From Scalesia atractyloides (taxonomy: Eukaryota; Streptophyta; Magnoliopsida; Asterales; Asteraceae), in assembly GCA_947069175.1 (NCBI GenBank), contig CAMTDV010000017.1:50911137-50975136 (forward strand): a DNA stretch of 64,000 nt. The letters are read 5' to 3'. A program made the translations under genes and the position numbers. Below, in pieces: positions 1 to 11,615 of the stretch (positions are counted from its first letter, which is position 1; the number at the start of each line of letters is the position of its first letter). The notes beneath the pieces are model-generated. The model did not search any database, was not told the origin of the DNA, and saw only the letters and a program-made list of their open reading frames with translations.

Positions 1-82
1 CCGAAATAATCTTGTTTTTAATTATATTTATATACTAATTCGATTTAACCAAAATTCTTTTCATTTCAAAAACATTTTAATT

Positions 83-344
83 CGTTCAACCGGTGCCAGT
101 AACAGGTTTCGAACGCGTGACGTGCGACTTAGTGTTGCACACAGTCCACCGCTGGACTGTGTGTGTAACCTGGTTAATATCTCGGTTTTTATTATACTTA
201 ACAACTAACGGAGTTAACCCGATTTAGTTTTAAACAAAAAGGCATTTTATTACATAAGGAGTGCGTGTATCAGGGATCGAACTCGTGACATGCGACTATG
301 TTTTGCACACAGTCCACCGCTGGACTGTGTGTCTAACCCGTTCA
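83..344 (-). repeat. Two direct copies of a hairpin-bearing tRNA-like repeat
   Basis: Two related blocks, 83-176 and 258-344, lie in the same orientation about 175 bp apart. Each holds an 11-bp perfect stem (CACACAGTCCA paired with TGGACTGTGTG around a CCGC loop). On the minus strand this is followed by a B-box-like stretch (GAGTTCGATCCCTG in the second copy). The pair resembles a tRNA-derived SINE head or tRNA-like repeat, but no clear A box and no 3' tail are seen. The function is unknown. Confidence 0.45.
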
Positions 345-1179
345 TATTACTGATTTTAAATAAACTTATAACTTAACTAACTTCGTCTTCTTCATTCAAA
401 TTACAGTCGACAGAATTTCTAATCCGTTTTCTTGTTTTTACGATTAACAATCATTCTTAAGGCTAAAATGAAACAGCAGAGACAGTGTTAGAAGTAACAT
501 ACCGTAGGAATGATTTATCACAGAGTTTCCGGCAATGCGTCGGCTCTGTTTTTGTGCACCTCAACTGAACCAAACAATTAACCATTTTGATTAGCCAATC
601 GTGGAATTGAAGTGATAAACAAACGTTATTAGTGCGATTGAAGGTCCTTACCGTTTCACAGGCGGAATTAAAGATTTCCAGAGATTCTCCGGCGATCTGG
701 AATTATCTGATAACGGTGCCTGAATTCGATCTCAAGTGGAAGATTTGAGTTAGAAACAGCTTAACAACTGTTAGACTACGATGGTATTGACGAACTTACC
801 GATTTGAGGACAAATACGGTTTTCCGGCGAACCTTACAGAATTTTCCGGCGAGTTGATTTAAGCGTTCTGATGGACTGAAAGTGTGATGAAAGTGAAATG
901 GAATGTTTGTCGGATGTCTCTGAGTCGCGAGAAGGGTTTTGATTGAAGTAATTTGGACTTTGATTAATTTCGGTTACAAAAACCGATGATGATGAAGATT
1001 GATGTTCAATCAATTCCGAATTGATTAAAATCGTCGGTGCATCGGTTATAAACCTGAATGTGCGATTAATCAAACGATTAGACGGTTGATTTGCCGATTT
1101 CGGTTTCTCAGTTGGCGCAACCCGTTTAAACTCGGTTTGTGTATAAATGTTATTTGTTTCCCTAAGTTGACAGAAAACA
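345..1179. other. Unassigned stretch, no gene seen
   Basis: There is no convincing reading frame or structural repeat. The longest frame here, on the minus strand at about 834-1271, has no recognisable domain and runs through the tRNA-like repeat that follows, so it is taken as chance. Confidence 0.5.
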
Positions 1180-1265
1180 ACAAGTGGCGGAGTGGTGATG
1201 TGTGTGTGTGTTAAGTCTTTGGATTTCAGTTTTGGCTGACCCGGGTTCGAGTCCCGGCAGCAACA
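1180..1265 (+). repeat. tRNA-derived sequence (SINE head or tRNA pseudogene)
   Basis: An A-box-like TGGCGGAGTGG near 1185-1195 and a clean B box GGGTTCGAGTCCC near 1243-1255 are spaced as in a long-arm tRNA (Ser/Leu type). The T arm pairs (CCGGG with CCCGG). The two ends cannot form an acceptor stem and a TG run replaces part of the D and anticodon region, so it is not a working tRNA. A T-rich tail follows. It is probably the promoter head of a SINE or a decayed tRNA copy. Confidence 0.55.
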
Positions 1266-1440
1266 TTTCATTTTTATTTATTTTTTTTAACTTTTATCAA
1301 ATATAATTTTTATAGTCTAGTTTGTTTATTAATTATGTATCATTATAAATCAAAATAATCATAAATATACAACGTGACATTTATAACTTGATATTCGATT
1401 ACAAAACGGAGCGGGTTTTGGAAACCCGTTTTTGACAAAT

Positions 1441-1987
1441 GTTACAGGCAACATCGGGACAAGGTATCTTTTTTCCTAAAGATGGAGGCACGAAATTGGT
1501 CACGTATTGTGATGCCGACTGGTTAGGATGCCCCTTCACAAGGAGATCCCGAACGGGATATCTTCTTCTCTTGGGGGGAGCACCCATCTCATGGAAGTCC
1601 AAGAAACAAACTGTGGTTTCTCGCTCCTCAGCTGAAGCCGAATACCGAGCTATGGCAACCACCACTAGTGAAATTTTATGGATGCGATGGCTCCTAAAGG
1701 GTCTTGAAGCCGAGCAAACTGGAACTACACCTCTCTATTGTGACAACCAAGCGGCGCGACACATCGCCAATAACCCGGTTTTTCATGAGCGGACAAAACA
1801 CGTAGAGATGGATTGTTACTTTGTCAAGGAACGAGTTACCTCTCAAGAAATTGAACCGCTTTACATAGACACCAAAATGCAAATAGCCGACCTCTTTACT
1901 AAAGCACTGGGAGCACGACAACTCGAACTTTTACTTGTCAAGCTGGGCATGCAAAATCTGCACGCTTCATCTTGCGGGGGAGTATAG
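1441..1987 (+). pseudogene. Copia pol C-terminal fragment: RNase H
   Basis: A fragment of about 180 residues carrying the RNase H domain that removes the RNA template during reverse transcription. Landmarks in order are CDADWLGCP (first catalytic Asp region), RSRTGYLLLLG, ISWKSKKQTVVSRSSAEAEY (second acidic site), YCDNQAARHIANNPVFHERT (third site), then a KHVEMDCYFV and ADLFTKAL end typical of copia. The frame is open through this stretch, but RT, integrase and gag are missing, so it cannot act alone. The stop falls at the start of the 3' LTR, as usual in this group. Confidence 0.85.
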
Positions 1988-2163
1988 AATTGCATAATTA
2001 TCTCTCCACTCAATCACGTGATATTTTCCTTCCATATTTTTAGTTCCTAGAATATTAGGTTTCCATTCATATGTATATCTTATGCCTATTTAGGCTTCTG
2101 CTCATGTAATCGTATTTGGTGAATTAGCTGAATAAACAAAAACCCTTTGTACCAAAATTTTCA
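1983..2163 (+). repeat. 3' LTR of R1
   Basis: It begins just after the GGGGGAG polypurine tract. The expected TG start reads TA (TATAGAATTGC) and the likely end is AAAATTTTCA. Length is about 180 bp. The boundary is inferred, because no second LTR is present for comparison. Confidence 0.5.
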
Positions 2164-2239
2164 CCCTCCCACCTGAAGTCCCATGTAAAGGAATGGGAAT
2201 TAAACTCCTTGACAATGAAGGATGCTTGCCATATTTAGT

Positions 2240-2475
2240 TTTGGGTTTTAGTGGTGTTAATTTTACTTTTTATCAAAACTGGTTTTATATATTTTATTAA
2301 CTAAATCTATAATGAATAAAATGCAACGGAATATTATAATTAAACAACACCAAAAGTGAACCAAACAGGATCATGGTTACAAACATGCAAATACGATACA
2401 TATAATTATTTATCTACTGATGAGATAAAATATACCTTAGTGGTTAATAATTAACCATGTGAGACACCGAGGTAC
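2240..2475. repeat. Dispersed repeat, copy 1 (partner at 13739-13978)
   Basis: About 230 bp match 13739-13978 in the same orientation, sharing blocks such as GCAACGGAAT, GATCATGGTTACAAACATG, AAATACGATACA and GATGAGATAAA. The partner starts TGTTGGAATT, an LTR-like start, so these may be LTR fragments of one family. No coding sequence lies within either copy. Confidence 0.6.
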
Positions 2476-3194
2476 AATGAACGGATGCTAGAACGAGTAC
2501 ACGAATGAACAGAGCTTGCAACAGATACCGGTTGGCGCCGGAGACAAGTGCGGCGGCAAAACGAATCTGTTATACTTGTGGACAGCAGGGTCGCAAAAGG
2601 AATAATCCTTTTGGGATTTGCAGTTGATTTATTTATTTGTATTGTGATAATATATACATATAATAAAGTAATCATAACACATGGCGCTCTATGAGGTAAC
2701 CTTAACTATTTTTCCCGGCCTAAATAAATATACATAGATAATATTTGATAATAAGATTTAAATAAAAGAAATATTATTTTAATCCATAAATTTATCTTTT
2801 TATCTTTTACCCGAAACAAATAGATATAGATCATATTTGTTAATAAAATTCAAATAAAGGATATATTATTTTAATATGTGAAATTTATCTTTTACTATTT
2901 TTTCCATTTATGTTTATCCTGTCTTTACTTATAATAGGGATTAATAAAATTGAGTTATAATAAAATAGGCATACGAAACTCATGCCTTTTACTAATGTTT
3001 TAGATTTTGTTTTCCATTTATATTTATACATTTTATCATTTGGGTTGAATAAATATAACTGTATATATAATATATATATTAAGTAATAAAAATATTATAT
3101 TTAAAAAAAAACCCATGTATTGCACAAGTTAAATAAAACTGTAACAAAGATTTAATAATAATAAGAAAGATTTTTTATTATTTATGTATACAAA
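2476..3194. other. AT-rich spacer, no gene seen
   Basis: AT-rich DNA with short repeated phrases (for example ATATTATTTTAAT at about 2770 and 2868). No supported frame or structural RNA. Confidence 0.5.
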
Positions 3195-3470
3195 ATTACA
3201 TTTATTCAACCCGTGTAAATACATAGGGTTTTTAAAGATATAACATTTTTTTTATTATTTAGTATATATAATTACAATATATTTAACCTGTATAACACAC
3301 AGGGCTATTAAAGACATAACGTTCTTTTTTATCATTTAATATATAAAATTACATTTATTCAACCTGTATAATAAACGTTGTTTTAAAGATACATTGTTTT
3401 GTTTATTAATATAAAATTACATTTATTCAACTCGTGTGATATATGGGGTTCTAACCTAAATGTTTGTATA
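3195..3470 (+). repeat. Tandem array of about 68-78-bp AT-rich units
   Basis: Four degenerate units begin near 3199, 3277, 3351 and 3419. Each contains a form of ACATTTATTCAACCCGTGT followed by CACAGGG and TTTAAAGATA. The unit core (CCCGTGT...ACACGGG type hairpin) matches the Helitron-like terminus at 4561-4591, so the array may consist of duplicated Helitron ends. Confidence 0.6.
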
Positions 3471-4560
3471 TATATATCCGTTTACAACAAAACATGATAA
3501 CAATGTAAACTTTATTTACTTTTGATTTTCAATTTTTTTTTATTTATAGAATAACAAGAATAATTTATTAATTAAATAATAGTTTTTAAAATATATTTTT
3601 TTATCAAAAATTATCGTATATTAATCACAAAATTAACCTGTAAAAACCTATTAATAATGTTTTATGTTTTATTTAAATTACAAATCTAATATATTAATTT
3701 AATAATTACGTTTTAAAATTTATGTTAATTAAATTTAAATAAATATAAATATTACTAATAATACCTAACATTATCGTTTGAAAGAATTTTTGGTCAAAAA
3801 CTCCTTTTATAATGGTTTCACAACAATAAAAAAAAAAATAAAAAAAAAAATTTAAAAACAAATATTTTAAAAATCCAACTTTTACCAAACAAACACAAAA
3901 AAAAAACAATAAAAAAATTGTTAGAAAAAACAATAATATATCAACAACCCACCGTACAAATTTTGTCAAAATCCTGAAACACTGTTCTTGTAACTTATTG
4001 CGGACTTTAGGAACCTTTTTCTATTAAAAGCCCTAATTATTGAAGTCGCCGTAAACTCTTTTATCGCCGAAAACTTCTTTTTGTCCGGAAAAGTCAACAT
4101 TTTCGTCCCAAACATTTTTGTAACCTTAGATTGGACCTTTAGGAACCTTTTTACGGCTAAAAACGTTTTTTTTCGGCGATCGAAGACTAACAACTAGGGT
4201 TGTCAATGTCCATTGGAAGCCAATATGTTAATAGTTGGGACAACCAGTGTTATTTTTTAAGTTGGGACTGTCAGAGGTCAACAACGAATAGTTGCGATTA
4301 TTAAAATCTAATATTCCTTTCTTTAATTCAACTTTTCCCAAGTTTTGTTGGTGTGAATTTTGATGACTTTGTTTTTTTTATTTTATAATTTTAGGAGGTT
4401 TGTCCCATAAAATTCGATGTTATTAGAAGTATGTCCCATGAAATTCAATGTTATTAATGACAACTTATGAATGTATCATGTATGTTCAATCAAAACTATC
4501 AAGAGTAGATTAAAAATAATAAATATTTACACATAATAAATTATATCGTTTTCATTAATC
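3471..4560. other. AT-rich spacer, no gene seen
   Basis: Very AT-rich, with A and T homopolymers around 3830-3920. The minus-strand frames at 3706-3969 and 3966-4193 are low-complexity translations without domains. Confidence 0.5.
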
Positions 4561-4591
4561 AACCCGTATAACACACGGGGCCATAACCTAG
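4561..4591 (+). mobile_element. Helitron-like 3' terminus
   Basis: A hairpin (CCCGT pairing with ACGGG, 4563-4579) is followed after 8 bases by CTAG and a T. This is the usual Helitron 3' architecture (hairpin, then CTRR, insertion before T). The 5' TC end was not identified and no Rep/helicase is encoded, so at most a non-autonomous copy is marked. Confidence 0.4.
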
Positions 4592-4697
4592 TAATATATA
4601 TCACAAAGTCAATCTTGTGCTTATCTCACAAAGCAAAATCAATTGCCTTTTTTTTTGTTTACGGCAGATTGTATTATTTTTTAAGAAATTATGCTTT

Positions 4698-4722
4698 TAT
4701 ATATATATATATATATATATAT
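4698..4722. repeat. (TA)n microsatellite
   Basis: An uninterrupted TA dinucleotide run lying inside or beside the LTR of E0. Confidence 0.9.
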
Positions 4723-4729
4723 TTATGTT

Positions 4730-5030
4730 AACTATAATAACCCTATCAATCATCTCTAATTATCTCTTAGGCCCCAAAGCCCAATATAATAAGTTCAAGC
4801 CTAGACGCGATACGAAACCCAAATAATATAGTTTAATTAAACAAATAATTAAACGATAAAATTATTTATAGCTAGTATAATTATATATATGTTTCGTCTC
4901 GTTAATTGCTTGTGATCACCAGTTAATCGAGTTAAGTGGATTTAATGTTCGTTGCCCAAGGTGTAACTCTTACGGGTCATAGCTCGGTCAGCAGCGTTGA
5001 CTTATCGAACCCGTACATATAAATCCAACA
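4730..5030 (-). repeat. 3' LTR of E0
   Basis: On the minus strand it starts TGTTGGATTTATATG at 5030, directly after the polypurine tract. The start and a block ending TTGGGCAACGAA are shared with LTR remnants at 20062 and 26163. The far end is uncertain because AT-rich DNA and the TA run blur it; it may extend to about 4592. Confidence 0.6.
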
Positions 5031-5043
5031 ATCTCCCACTTGG
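5031..5043 (-). promoter_or_regulatory. Polypurine tract of E0
   Basis: On the minus strand it reads CCAAGTGGGAGAT, immediately before the LTR start TGTTGG. It is the plus-strand DNA priming site of the element. Confidence 0.75.
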
Positions 5044-5886
5044 ACGGACTTCGATAAAATCCTCAACGCAGACAGTCAACGGCGCTCTAGCTGCACTTGG
5101 CTGCCCACAACAAGGTATGACACTTTAAAGTCATTAACCAAAAACATCTTGCCATTAGTAATAACTTACTATTGCAAGACAATAGACTTATGGTAATTGT
5201 TGTCATTCATCCTTTCTGTAAAAGACATAAATTGAATCAATGAGACATGGATTGAGTTCATTCTCATATAGTGTTCAATTATTATTGTTCTCGATCAAGA
5301 GTCAAAGTGGTCCGAACAAACACACAGTAAGTTTGGGTAAGGCCTTACACTTCACCAGTTTGAATCAACGAGGGCGCCACAATGTCTAACTGTTACATAT
5401 CATGTAAGAGTACAAAATCCCTTATCGACTACATACAACTCCCACAAAACTTCAGAACTATTCCCACTTAAAGCCTTTATGACCGGCAGTTATGTGACAG
5501 CGGTTGACAAAAATAAAAAAATAATCCCTGGTAAACGGAAGTTCCAATATGTATCTCTGGTAAGAGGATACTAAATGAGTATACCAATATCAAAGCATCT
5601 TATGACTAAAATCCATGAAGATGATTTGACGCGAGTTACATCCAACGTCATTCTCAATGAGGTTTGTGAATTTGGAAGTCAACTCCTTGAGTCCAAAGTC
5701 AGAATAGTCTTAAATCACAATCGTTCCCACGAGTCTAACCGACTACGGATAATTTAGAATGCAAGATTCACGGATTAAACGTATTAAAATCGAACACAGT
5801 TATAAGATTCAGAATTGCATTTAACCAGTAAATCAAGAATGAATTCAAAAGTACAACGTTAAAAGTTCGTAGATCCAAATACGAAA
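5044..5886 (-). other. 3' untranslated region of E0
   Basis: About 840 bp between the RNase H stop (5887) and the polypurine tract. No domain is seen; the short frame at 5575-5757 is on the other strand and unconvincing. Confidence 0.55.
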
Positions 5887-6140
5887 TCAAAACATATAGC
5901 TAGCTAATCTAAGCCCGATAGCATCCATGTGATGATCATGCTTGTCCTGAGTCATGGGCTTAGTAAACGGGTCTGCTAGGTTTTGATTTGTGTTCACTTT
6001 GCTTATCACGATGTCTCCACGTTCCATAATTACCTGTATGTAGTGGAACTTTCTTAGAATGTGTTTGGCCCTGTGATGAGATATGGGCTCTTGGTTGAGC
6101 AATAGCACCTGTGTTATCACAGAATATCTCGATGGGTTTC
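5887..6140 (-). pseudogene. E0 RNase H, C-terminal piece
   Basis: Holds the third acidic site (EIFCDNTGA) and the copia tail with NLADPFTKPM. Two overlapping frames show a frameshift near 6100. The reading breaks at 6140, where the solo LTR begins, and resumes at 9262 with the upstream half of the same domain. The five bases GTTTC at 6136-6140 are the target-site duplication. Confidence 0.85.
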
Positions 6141-9100
6141 TGTAACACCCCGACTGCGTAAAAACAACAAACCGCGACGGAAACGTCGGGGAGTCACGTT
6201 AACAGATTGTTACAACAACACTTGGTATTTGAAGTTTTGTTTTATTTGAATATTGAAATTTCATAGTTACATTGTCTTGGAATTTAAAACAAACTAAATA
6301 AACTATTGTCTTTCATATTATAAGGCACTAAGTCCGCGTGCGATCCTATGTGAGCATGCATCGACATCAAACTTGGTTTCTTGAAACATTTGTGAAAACG
6401 AGTCAGCAAAAATATGACGGCGAGTACATAGGTTTTGTGAGTGTGTCAGATTCATGGCCTTGAATAAGTATTGCAATACTTCGTCAGACTACTAGAGTTG
6501 TTAATTGAAAACCTTGTTATCAAAAGTGTTTGGTATTGCAATGATAACTAACCAACTAAAACAAGTTAGTTATAGTTTATAAAAGACTTGTAGCCATGAC
6601 CAAACATTTATTTTGTAAATCCAAGTAGTAAATCGTCTTGAAGAAACCGTTTATGGTTTATATATTTAAATTGAAAATCGTTGCGTGTCATTGTTTGAAA
6701 AACCTTTGTTTCAAGTGATTTGAATAACGCCACGTATGTAATATGATAAAAACACTTATATATAGGAAGTACCAGCGGCGTATCCACCATGCTTTTATCA
6801 CATTACACACGTCCCGTTATCTAAATCACTTACCAAAAACCAATCGTTCATTCTTCGTGTCATAAACCAATCGTCCATTGTTCGTGTCATAAACCAATTG
6901 TTCATCGTCCGTGTAAACAAATCGTCCTTGTTTTAATTGTGAAAACTTTTGGTCGTTTTGGTGAATACATTCAAACCTGTGTTGACTCGTCTATACCACC
7001 AAAGGGTATCTTTAAATTGCAATAACAAACCACCAAAGGGTTTGTTAAAGTAAACAGTTTCGGTCGTTCCCCAAACTTCCCCACAAACACAAGGACCATT
7101 GGTAACGGGATTGTCAGTCCTATGGTACCATAACTTACTACTGGTCGGCTTGGCCAAAGCTAATGAATGTTATTCGTGTCATGTATATAACGCACCAACA
7201 AGTATTGAAATCGTCGTGTTTTTATAAACCATGGCATTTATAATTTGAAAATTTGAAAACAATTTAGCACATATGAATCACCCGAAAATATTTGAAAAAC
7301 ATAAAAGAGGGGAGCTATATACTCACATGGGATTGCAAAGTAACCTTGAATAAAAGATCAAACAAGCTCAAAAGTCCGAGAAATCAAACTTGTCCTAAAA
7401 TCGGATAAATATGTAAATATCAGGACTTAAATCGGCGGATCGGATAGAATGAAGTCTTGTAAACCAAATGAGTGTTGGTACTCATATGAAATGGTTTAAG
7501 AAAGTCTACATTCTGATATGAAAAGGTTCCTAAGTGTTTTTGACCCGTTATGACTCGTTAAGGTAGTTTACGCTACTTTAACGGATCATTTACGTAAAAA
7601 CGTGTTCGGATTGTTAGATATGTGTTATGATAAGTCTTATATGCCAAAAGAAGTTTAATATGGTTGCAACATCAGTTTATATGTTAAAACATTGGTCACA
7701 TATGCTTAAAGTTGATTTATGCGCAAAAAGGGTATTTTGGTCATTTATAAAGGCATAACTAGTGACTTAACATAATACTAACCAAACGACGTGACCATAA
7801 GGTATAACCTCAGAGGGTTATTCCCTATACAACTATGGTCACAAATATGTGTTTGGTCGGATCCTAAGATTGACCAAACGGGTCGGATTCGAAAGTCAAA
7901 GCAGTGGTCAAGACCACTCGATTTACGACCCTAAACAAGCACTAAACTAAAAATAACAAGTTAAACATGTTAAAACATGTTTAACTAAGTTAGAAAACTG
8001 ATTTGATATCAAAACAAAGTGTTTTGATACTTAAAAATGTTTCCGTCATAAAATGCACATAATGCGCATTTTGACCGAAACTTTGACTCGTCACTTCGAC
8101 TAGTATACGTGGTAATCAGTAGGCATGATCGCTAAGGATCATAACCATCGTGATTACGATCACGTTGCAAAGTTCAGTTGGACTTTGCTTTGACCAATTC
8201 ATGGTCTAAACCGAAAGTCAAATAGAAAGTCAAACTGTTTGACTTCTGGCTTAAAATAGCCAAAAGCAATGAAAAAGACTAAAGATGAGAACTTACTTGT
8301 GTTTAGGAACACCCAAGATCTCAGAGAACTCAGTAGGAGGCTTCCTTTTAATTAGGAAACAAACTCCAAGAGTGTGGGAGGTGAAAAGAAAGAAATGAGC
8401 AAGTGTGAAGGTTGAATGATGGACCTATTTATAGTTGAGGATGATCAAGGAGATCACTACAGGTGTTAGGGCTTGTTCTTGGATCATTCTAGGTGTTTAG
8501 GGAGGTATCAAGACCAGGGAAAATGTGGCAATTTCGAAATATTAGTGTCCATGGCATGAAACAAGGAGCTGCCAAGTTTCTGCTGACCGGGAGGTCCGTA
8601 AGCCCTTTAGCTGGCAGCAACTTTTGAAAATTGGCAGAACAGGCCCCTGAACTCGTTTCATCGCGTTTTGGCACTTTTAACACCCGTTAACCTGATTTTC
8701 AAGCTTTATATGTCCAAAAATGTCCCGGGTGTCGATTCGTTCAGTCGTACGGTTGCGGTTTTCGGTTAATTACGATGAAAATCGTAACGAACGTGCAAAT
8801 GACCGTAAACGCGTAATGAATGATATTTTTGCATTGCAATCATTAAAATACTAGATATTAATGATTACAAAATTTTTTGGATGTGCGTACATGTTCCGGA
8901 TTAAGAAATACGCGTAACGGCATAGTTTCGCAGAATTTGCAAAATAGCCCCTAAGCTTGAATAAACTTTTTTTGCCATACTGAAGCCCTCAAAACTTATC
9001 TCTAAGTTATGTAAAGGGTGCTTAGGGTACGTTTGGCTTATGTCATTGTTCCAGAGTGTACTTCGCGTGAAATTGATTACGTTTGCGTAACAGTTTGTGA

Positions 9101-9261
9101 TTTCACTTCCAGAAGTTGTTTAAGAGTTTGGAATCGTGCAAGAATTGAATGCGTGCAATTGTCATGATAAAAACACAAATCTCGTAAATAAAACACAAAA
9201 ATTTCATTGACTGATAATTTGTTTGGAATCGTTACATGATCAAATCACCACAAATGTCACA
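6141..9261 (-). mobile_element. Solo LTR (3121 bp) of a Ty3/Gypsy-like element inserted in E0
   Basis: The plus-strand ends are TGTAACACCCCG and ATGTCACA. It is flanked on both sides by GTTTC (6136-6140 and 9262-9266), and removing it with one GTTTC rejoins the E0 RNase H. On the minus strand it starts TGTGACATTTG and ends GGGGTGTTACA, has a TATA box CTATAAATAG (8425-8434) and a leader-like stretch after it. No gag or pol is inside, so it is read as a solo LTR left by recombination between two LTRs. The length and the GGGGTGTTACA end suit chromoviruses of the Tekay/Del type (inferred). Short frames inside, such as 6933-7157, have no known domain. Confidence 0.8.
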
Positions 9262-10680
9262 GTTTCTTAATGCTTGGAACCACATCGAGGTCGGTTATGA
9301 ATTTCTTTATCCAAGCAGCCTCCTTTGCAGCATCTGATACGGCTATATACTCAGAGTTGGTGGTTGAATCCGCCACCACACTCTGCTTGGAGCTCTTCCA
9401 TGAGATAGCTTCTCCATTTAGAGTGAATACAAAACTTGATTGTGAGCGAGAATCATCTCGGTCAGTTTGAAAACTAGCATCATTGTAACATCTTACAGTG
9501 AGCTCTTCTTCTACTCCTCCAAATACTAAGAACATATCTTTAGTTCTTCTCATATACTTCAGAATGTTCTTGATAGCAGTCCAATGGGCGATGCAAGGAG
9601 TTTGCTGATAACGACTAGTCATGCTTAAAGGATGCGAGACGTCAGTTCTGGTACATAACATAGCATACATGATAGAACCAATCGCTGAAGCATATGGAAC
9701 CGCTTCCATTCGCTTAATTTCAATGTCCGTTGAAGGTGATTGCGATTTGTTCAACACAGTTCCTTTAGTCATAGGAACACCTCCTTTCTTGGAGTTTTCC
9801 ATCTTAGAGCGTGTCATCATTTTGTCTATATATGTACTTTGACTTAGCCCTAGAAGCCGTTCAGATCTATCCCTGTAGATCTTGATTCCTAGAATATAAG
9901 CTGCTTCTCCAAGATCTTTCATTGCGAAACAAGTTCCCAAATAATGTTTAACTTCGTTAAGCATAGGGATGCTGTTTCCAGTTATCAGTATATCATCCAC
10001 ATAGAGGATGAGGAATGATATAGTACTCCCACTAGCCTTTCTGTAAACACAAGTCCCATCTTCATTTTTGACAAAACCAAATTCATTAATCATTTGGTCC
10101 AAGCGAAGATTCCAACTACGAGACGCCTACTTGAGTCCATAAATGGAATTATTCAGCTTGCACACCCTATTAGGATATTTTAGATCAACAAAATCGTCTG
10201 GATGAACCATATAGACATCTTCAGAGAGATGCCCATTAGAAAAGCGGTTTTAACATCCATTTGCCATATCTCGTAATCATAGTAAGCGGCTATGACGAGC
10301 AATATCTTGATCGATTTGATAGCAACGGGCGAGAAGGTTTCATCATAGTCAATACCCTGAGTTTGAATGAAACCTTTCGCAACTAGCCGTGCTTTATAGG
10401 TGTGTACATTTCCATGCATATCGGTTTTTCTCTTGAAAACCAATTTGCTCCCTACTGCCCGAGATTCGGGGGTAGCTCAACCAAGTCCCATACTTGATTA
10501 TAACGGATAGATTGCATCTCAGCGTTCATAGCTTCCAGCCATTTCACAGATTCAGGATCTGAGATAGCAGATTCGTAGTTAGCAGCTCATCATTAGACTC
10601 ATCTACTACAAAGACTTCAGCACCTTCAAGAAGCCAAAGGTTCTTTACGAGTCCTGCTACTTCTGCGAACACTTGTGTTT
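9262..10680 (-). pseudogene. E0 reverse transcriptase and start of RNase H
   Basis: The upstream part (10180-10443) carries the RT start, with KARLVAKGFIQTQGIDYDET and MDVKTAFL (first catalytic Asp). A shifted frame (9257-10102) carries LYVDDILITGN with the YVDD active site at about 9992-10003, then the connection and the RNase H start (SWKSSKQSVVADST). At least one frameshift or deletion lies between 10102 and 10180, and others above 10443. RT copies the element RNA; this copy is inactive by disruption. The RNase H continues at 6140-5887 beyond the solo LTR. Confidence 0.85.
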
Positions 10681-11615
10681 ATGTCTGATTAATCAACAAC
10701 AATTTCTTGTTGTTCAGACATACTGACTTCACCAGTGGTTGTTGTTGGTTCTCGAATTTCTTCAAGATCAACCACATTATTTCCAGTTCCTCGATTAAGA
10801 AGTTTTTCCTCGAGAAAGTGTCCCTTCCTTTTGATGGAAATAACATTTGCATCAGGATGGTAAAAATAGTATTCGCTTCTTTTATAGTATCCGACGAAAA
10901 CAACCTTTTCACCTCGAGGACCGAGCTTATCATCAGAATCACTTGTGATGTATGCATCACAATCCCATACTCTAAGGTATTCCAAATCGGGTTTACGCCC
11001 ATGCCATATCTCATATGAAGTTTTGTTTACCTTTTTAGTTGGAGCCAGATTGATAATGTGGGCGACAATCATAAGAGCCTGACCCCAAAAGGAGTGAGGC
11101 AAGTTAGTTCTACACATCATCGATCGAACCATATTAAGTAAGGTTCGATTTATCCTTTCGCTCACGTCATTAAGTTGGGGTGTGCTATATGGAGTAGGTT
11201 CTGAAATTATTCCACATTCTTTCAGATGATTGAGGAACTCTAAGATGAGGTATTCACCACCTCGATCTGATCGAAGTACTTTTATCTTTCTAGTAAGTTG
11301 GTTTTCTATTTCATTTTGAAACTCTTTGAACTTTTCAAATTTCATGCTTATGCTTCATAAGATAGACATAAGTATATCGACTATAATTGTCGATGAAAGT
11401 AACGAAGTATCTTTCATGGTTTCTTGTCATGGTTCTGAAAGGGCCACATACATCAGCGTGAATGAGTCCTAGCAGACCATTGGCCCGTTCACCAACACCG
11501 GCGAATGGATGCTTTGTGAGTTTGCCAGCTAAGCAAGATTCACAATCATTAAAGGAGTCCTCTCCAGTGGATTCAAGAATCCCCTCGGATTGGAGCCATT
11601 TTATGCATGCCTTAC
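10681..11615 (-). pseudogene. E0 integrase
   Basis: The 11346-11615 part reads the start of the core, including HADVCGPFRTM (first Asp) and a YFVTFIDNYSRYTYVY block. The open frame 10689-11345 carries VLRSDRGGEY (second Asp), then SERINRTLL with the catalytic Glu, and the C-terminal region. A Gly next to the Glu motif is replaced (PQLNDVSER). The protein inserts the DNA copy into the host genome. The two parts are in different frames. Confidence 0.85.

Larger units (their letters stand above)
1439..2163 (+). mobile_element. R1: 5'-truncated Ty1/copia element, RNase H end plus 3' LTR
   Basis: Only the last part of pol and the 3' LTR remain. The coding part starts abruptly at about 1441, directly after a short perfect palindrome (CGGGTTT / AAACCCG, 1412-1428). 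The polypurine tract GCGGGGGAG lies at 1975-1983. The 5' two thirds of the element are absent from the window. Confidence 0.85.

Noticed and set aside
1180..1265. A functional tRNA gene
   Set aside because: No acceptor stem can form and the D/anticodon part holds a TG run.
834..1271. Minus-strand frame of 145 codons
   Set aside because: No domain, composition like background, and it translates the antisense of the tRNA-like repeat.
6933..7157. 74-residue gene inside the solo LTR
   Set aside because: No domain, and it lies within an LTR where chance frames are common.
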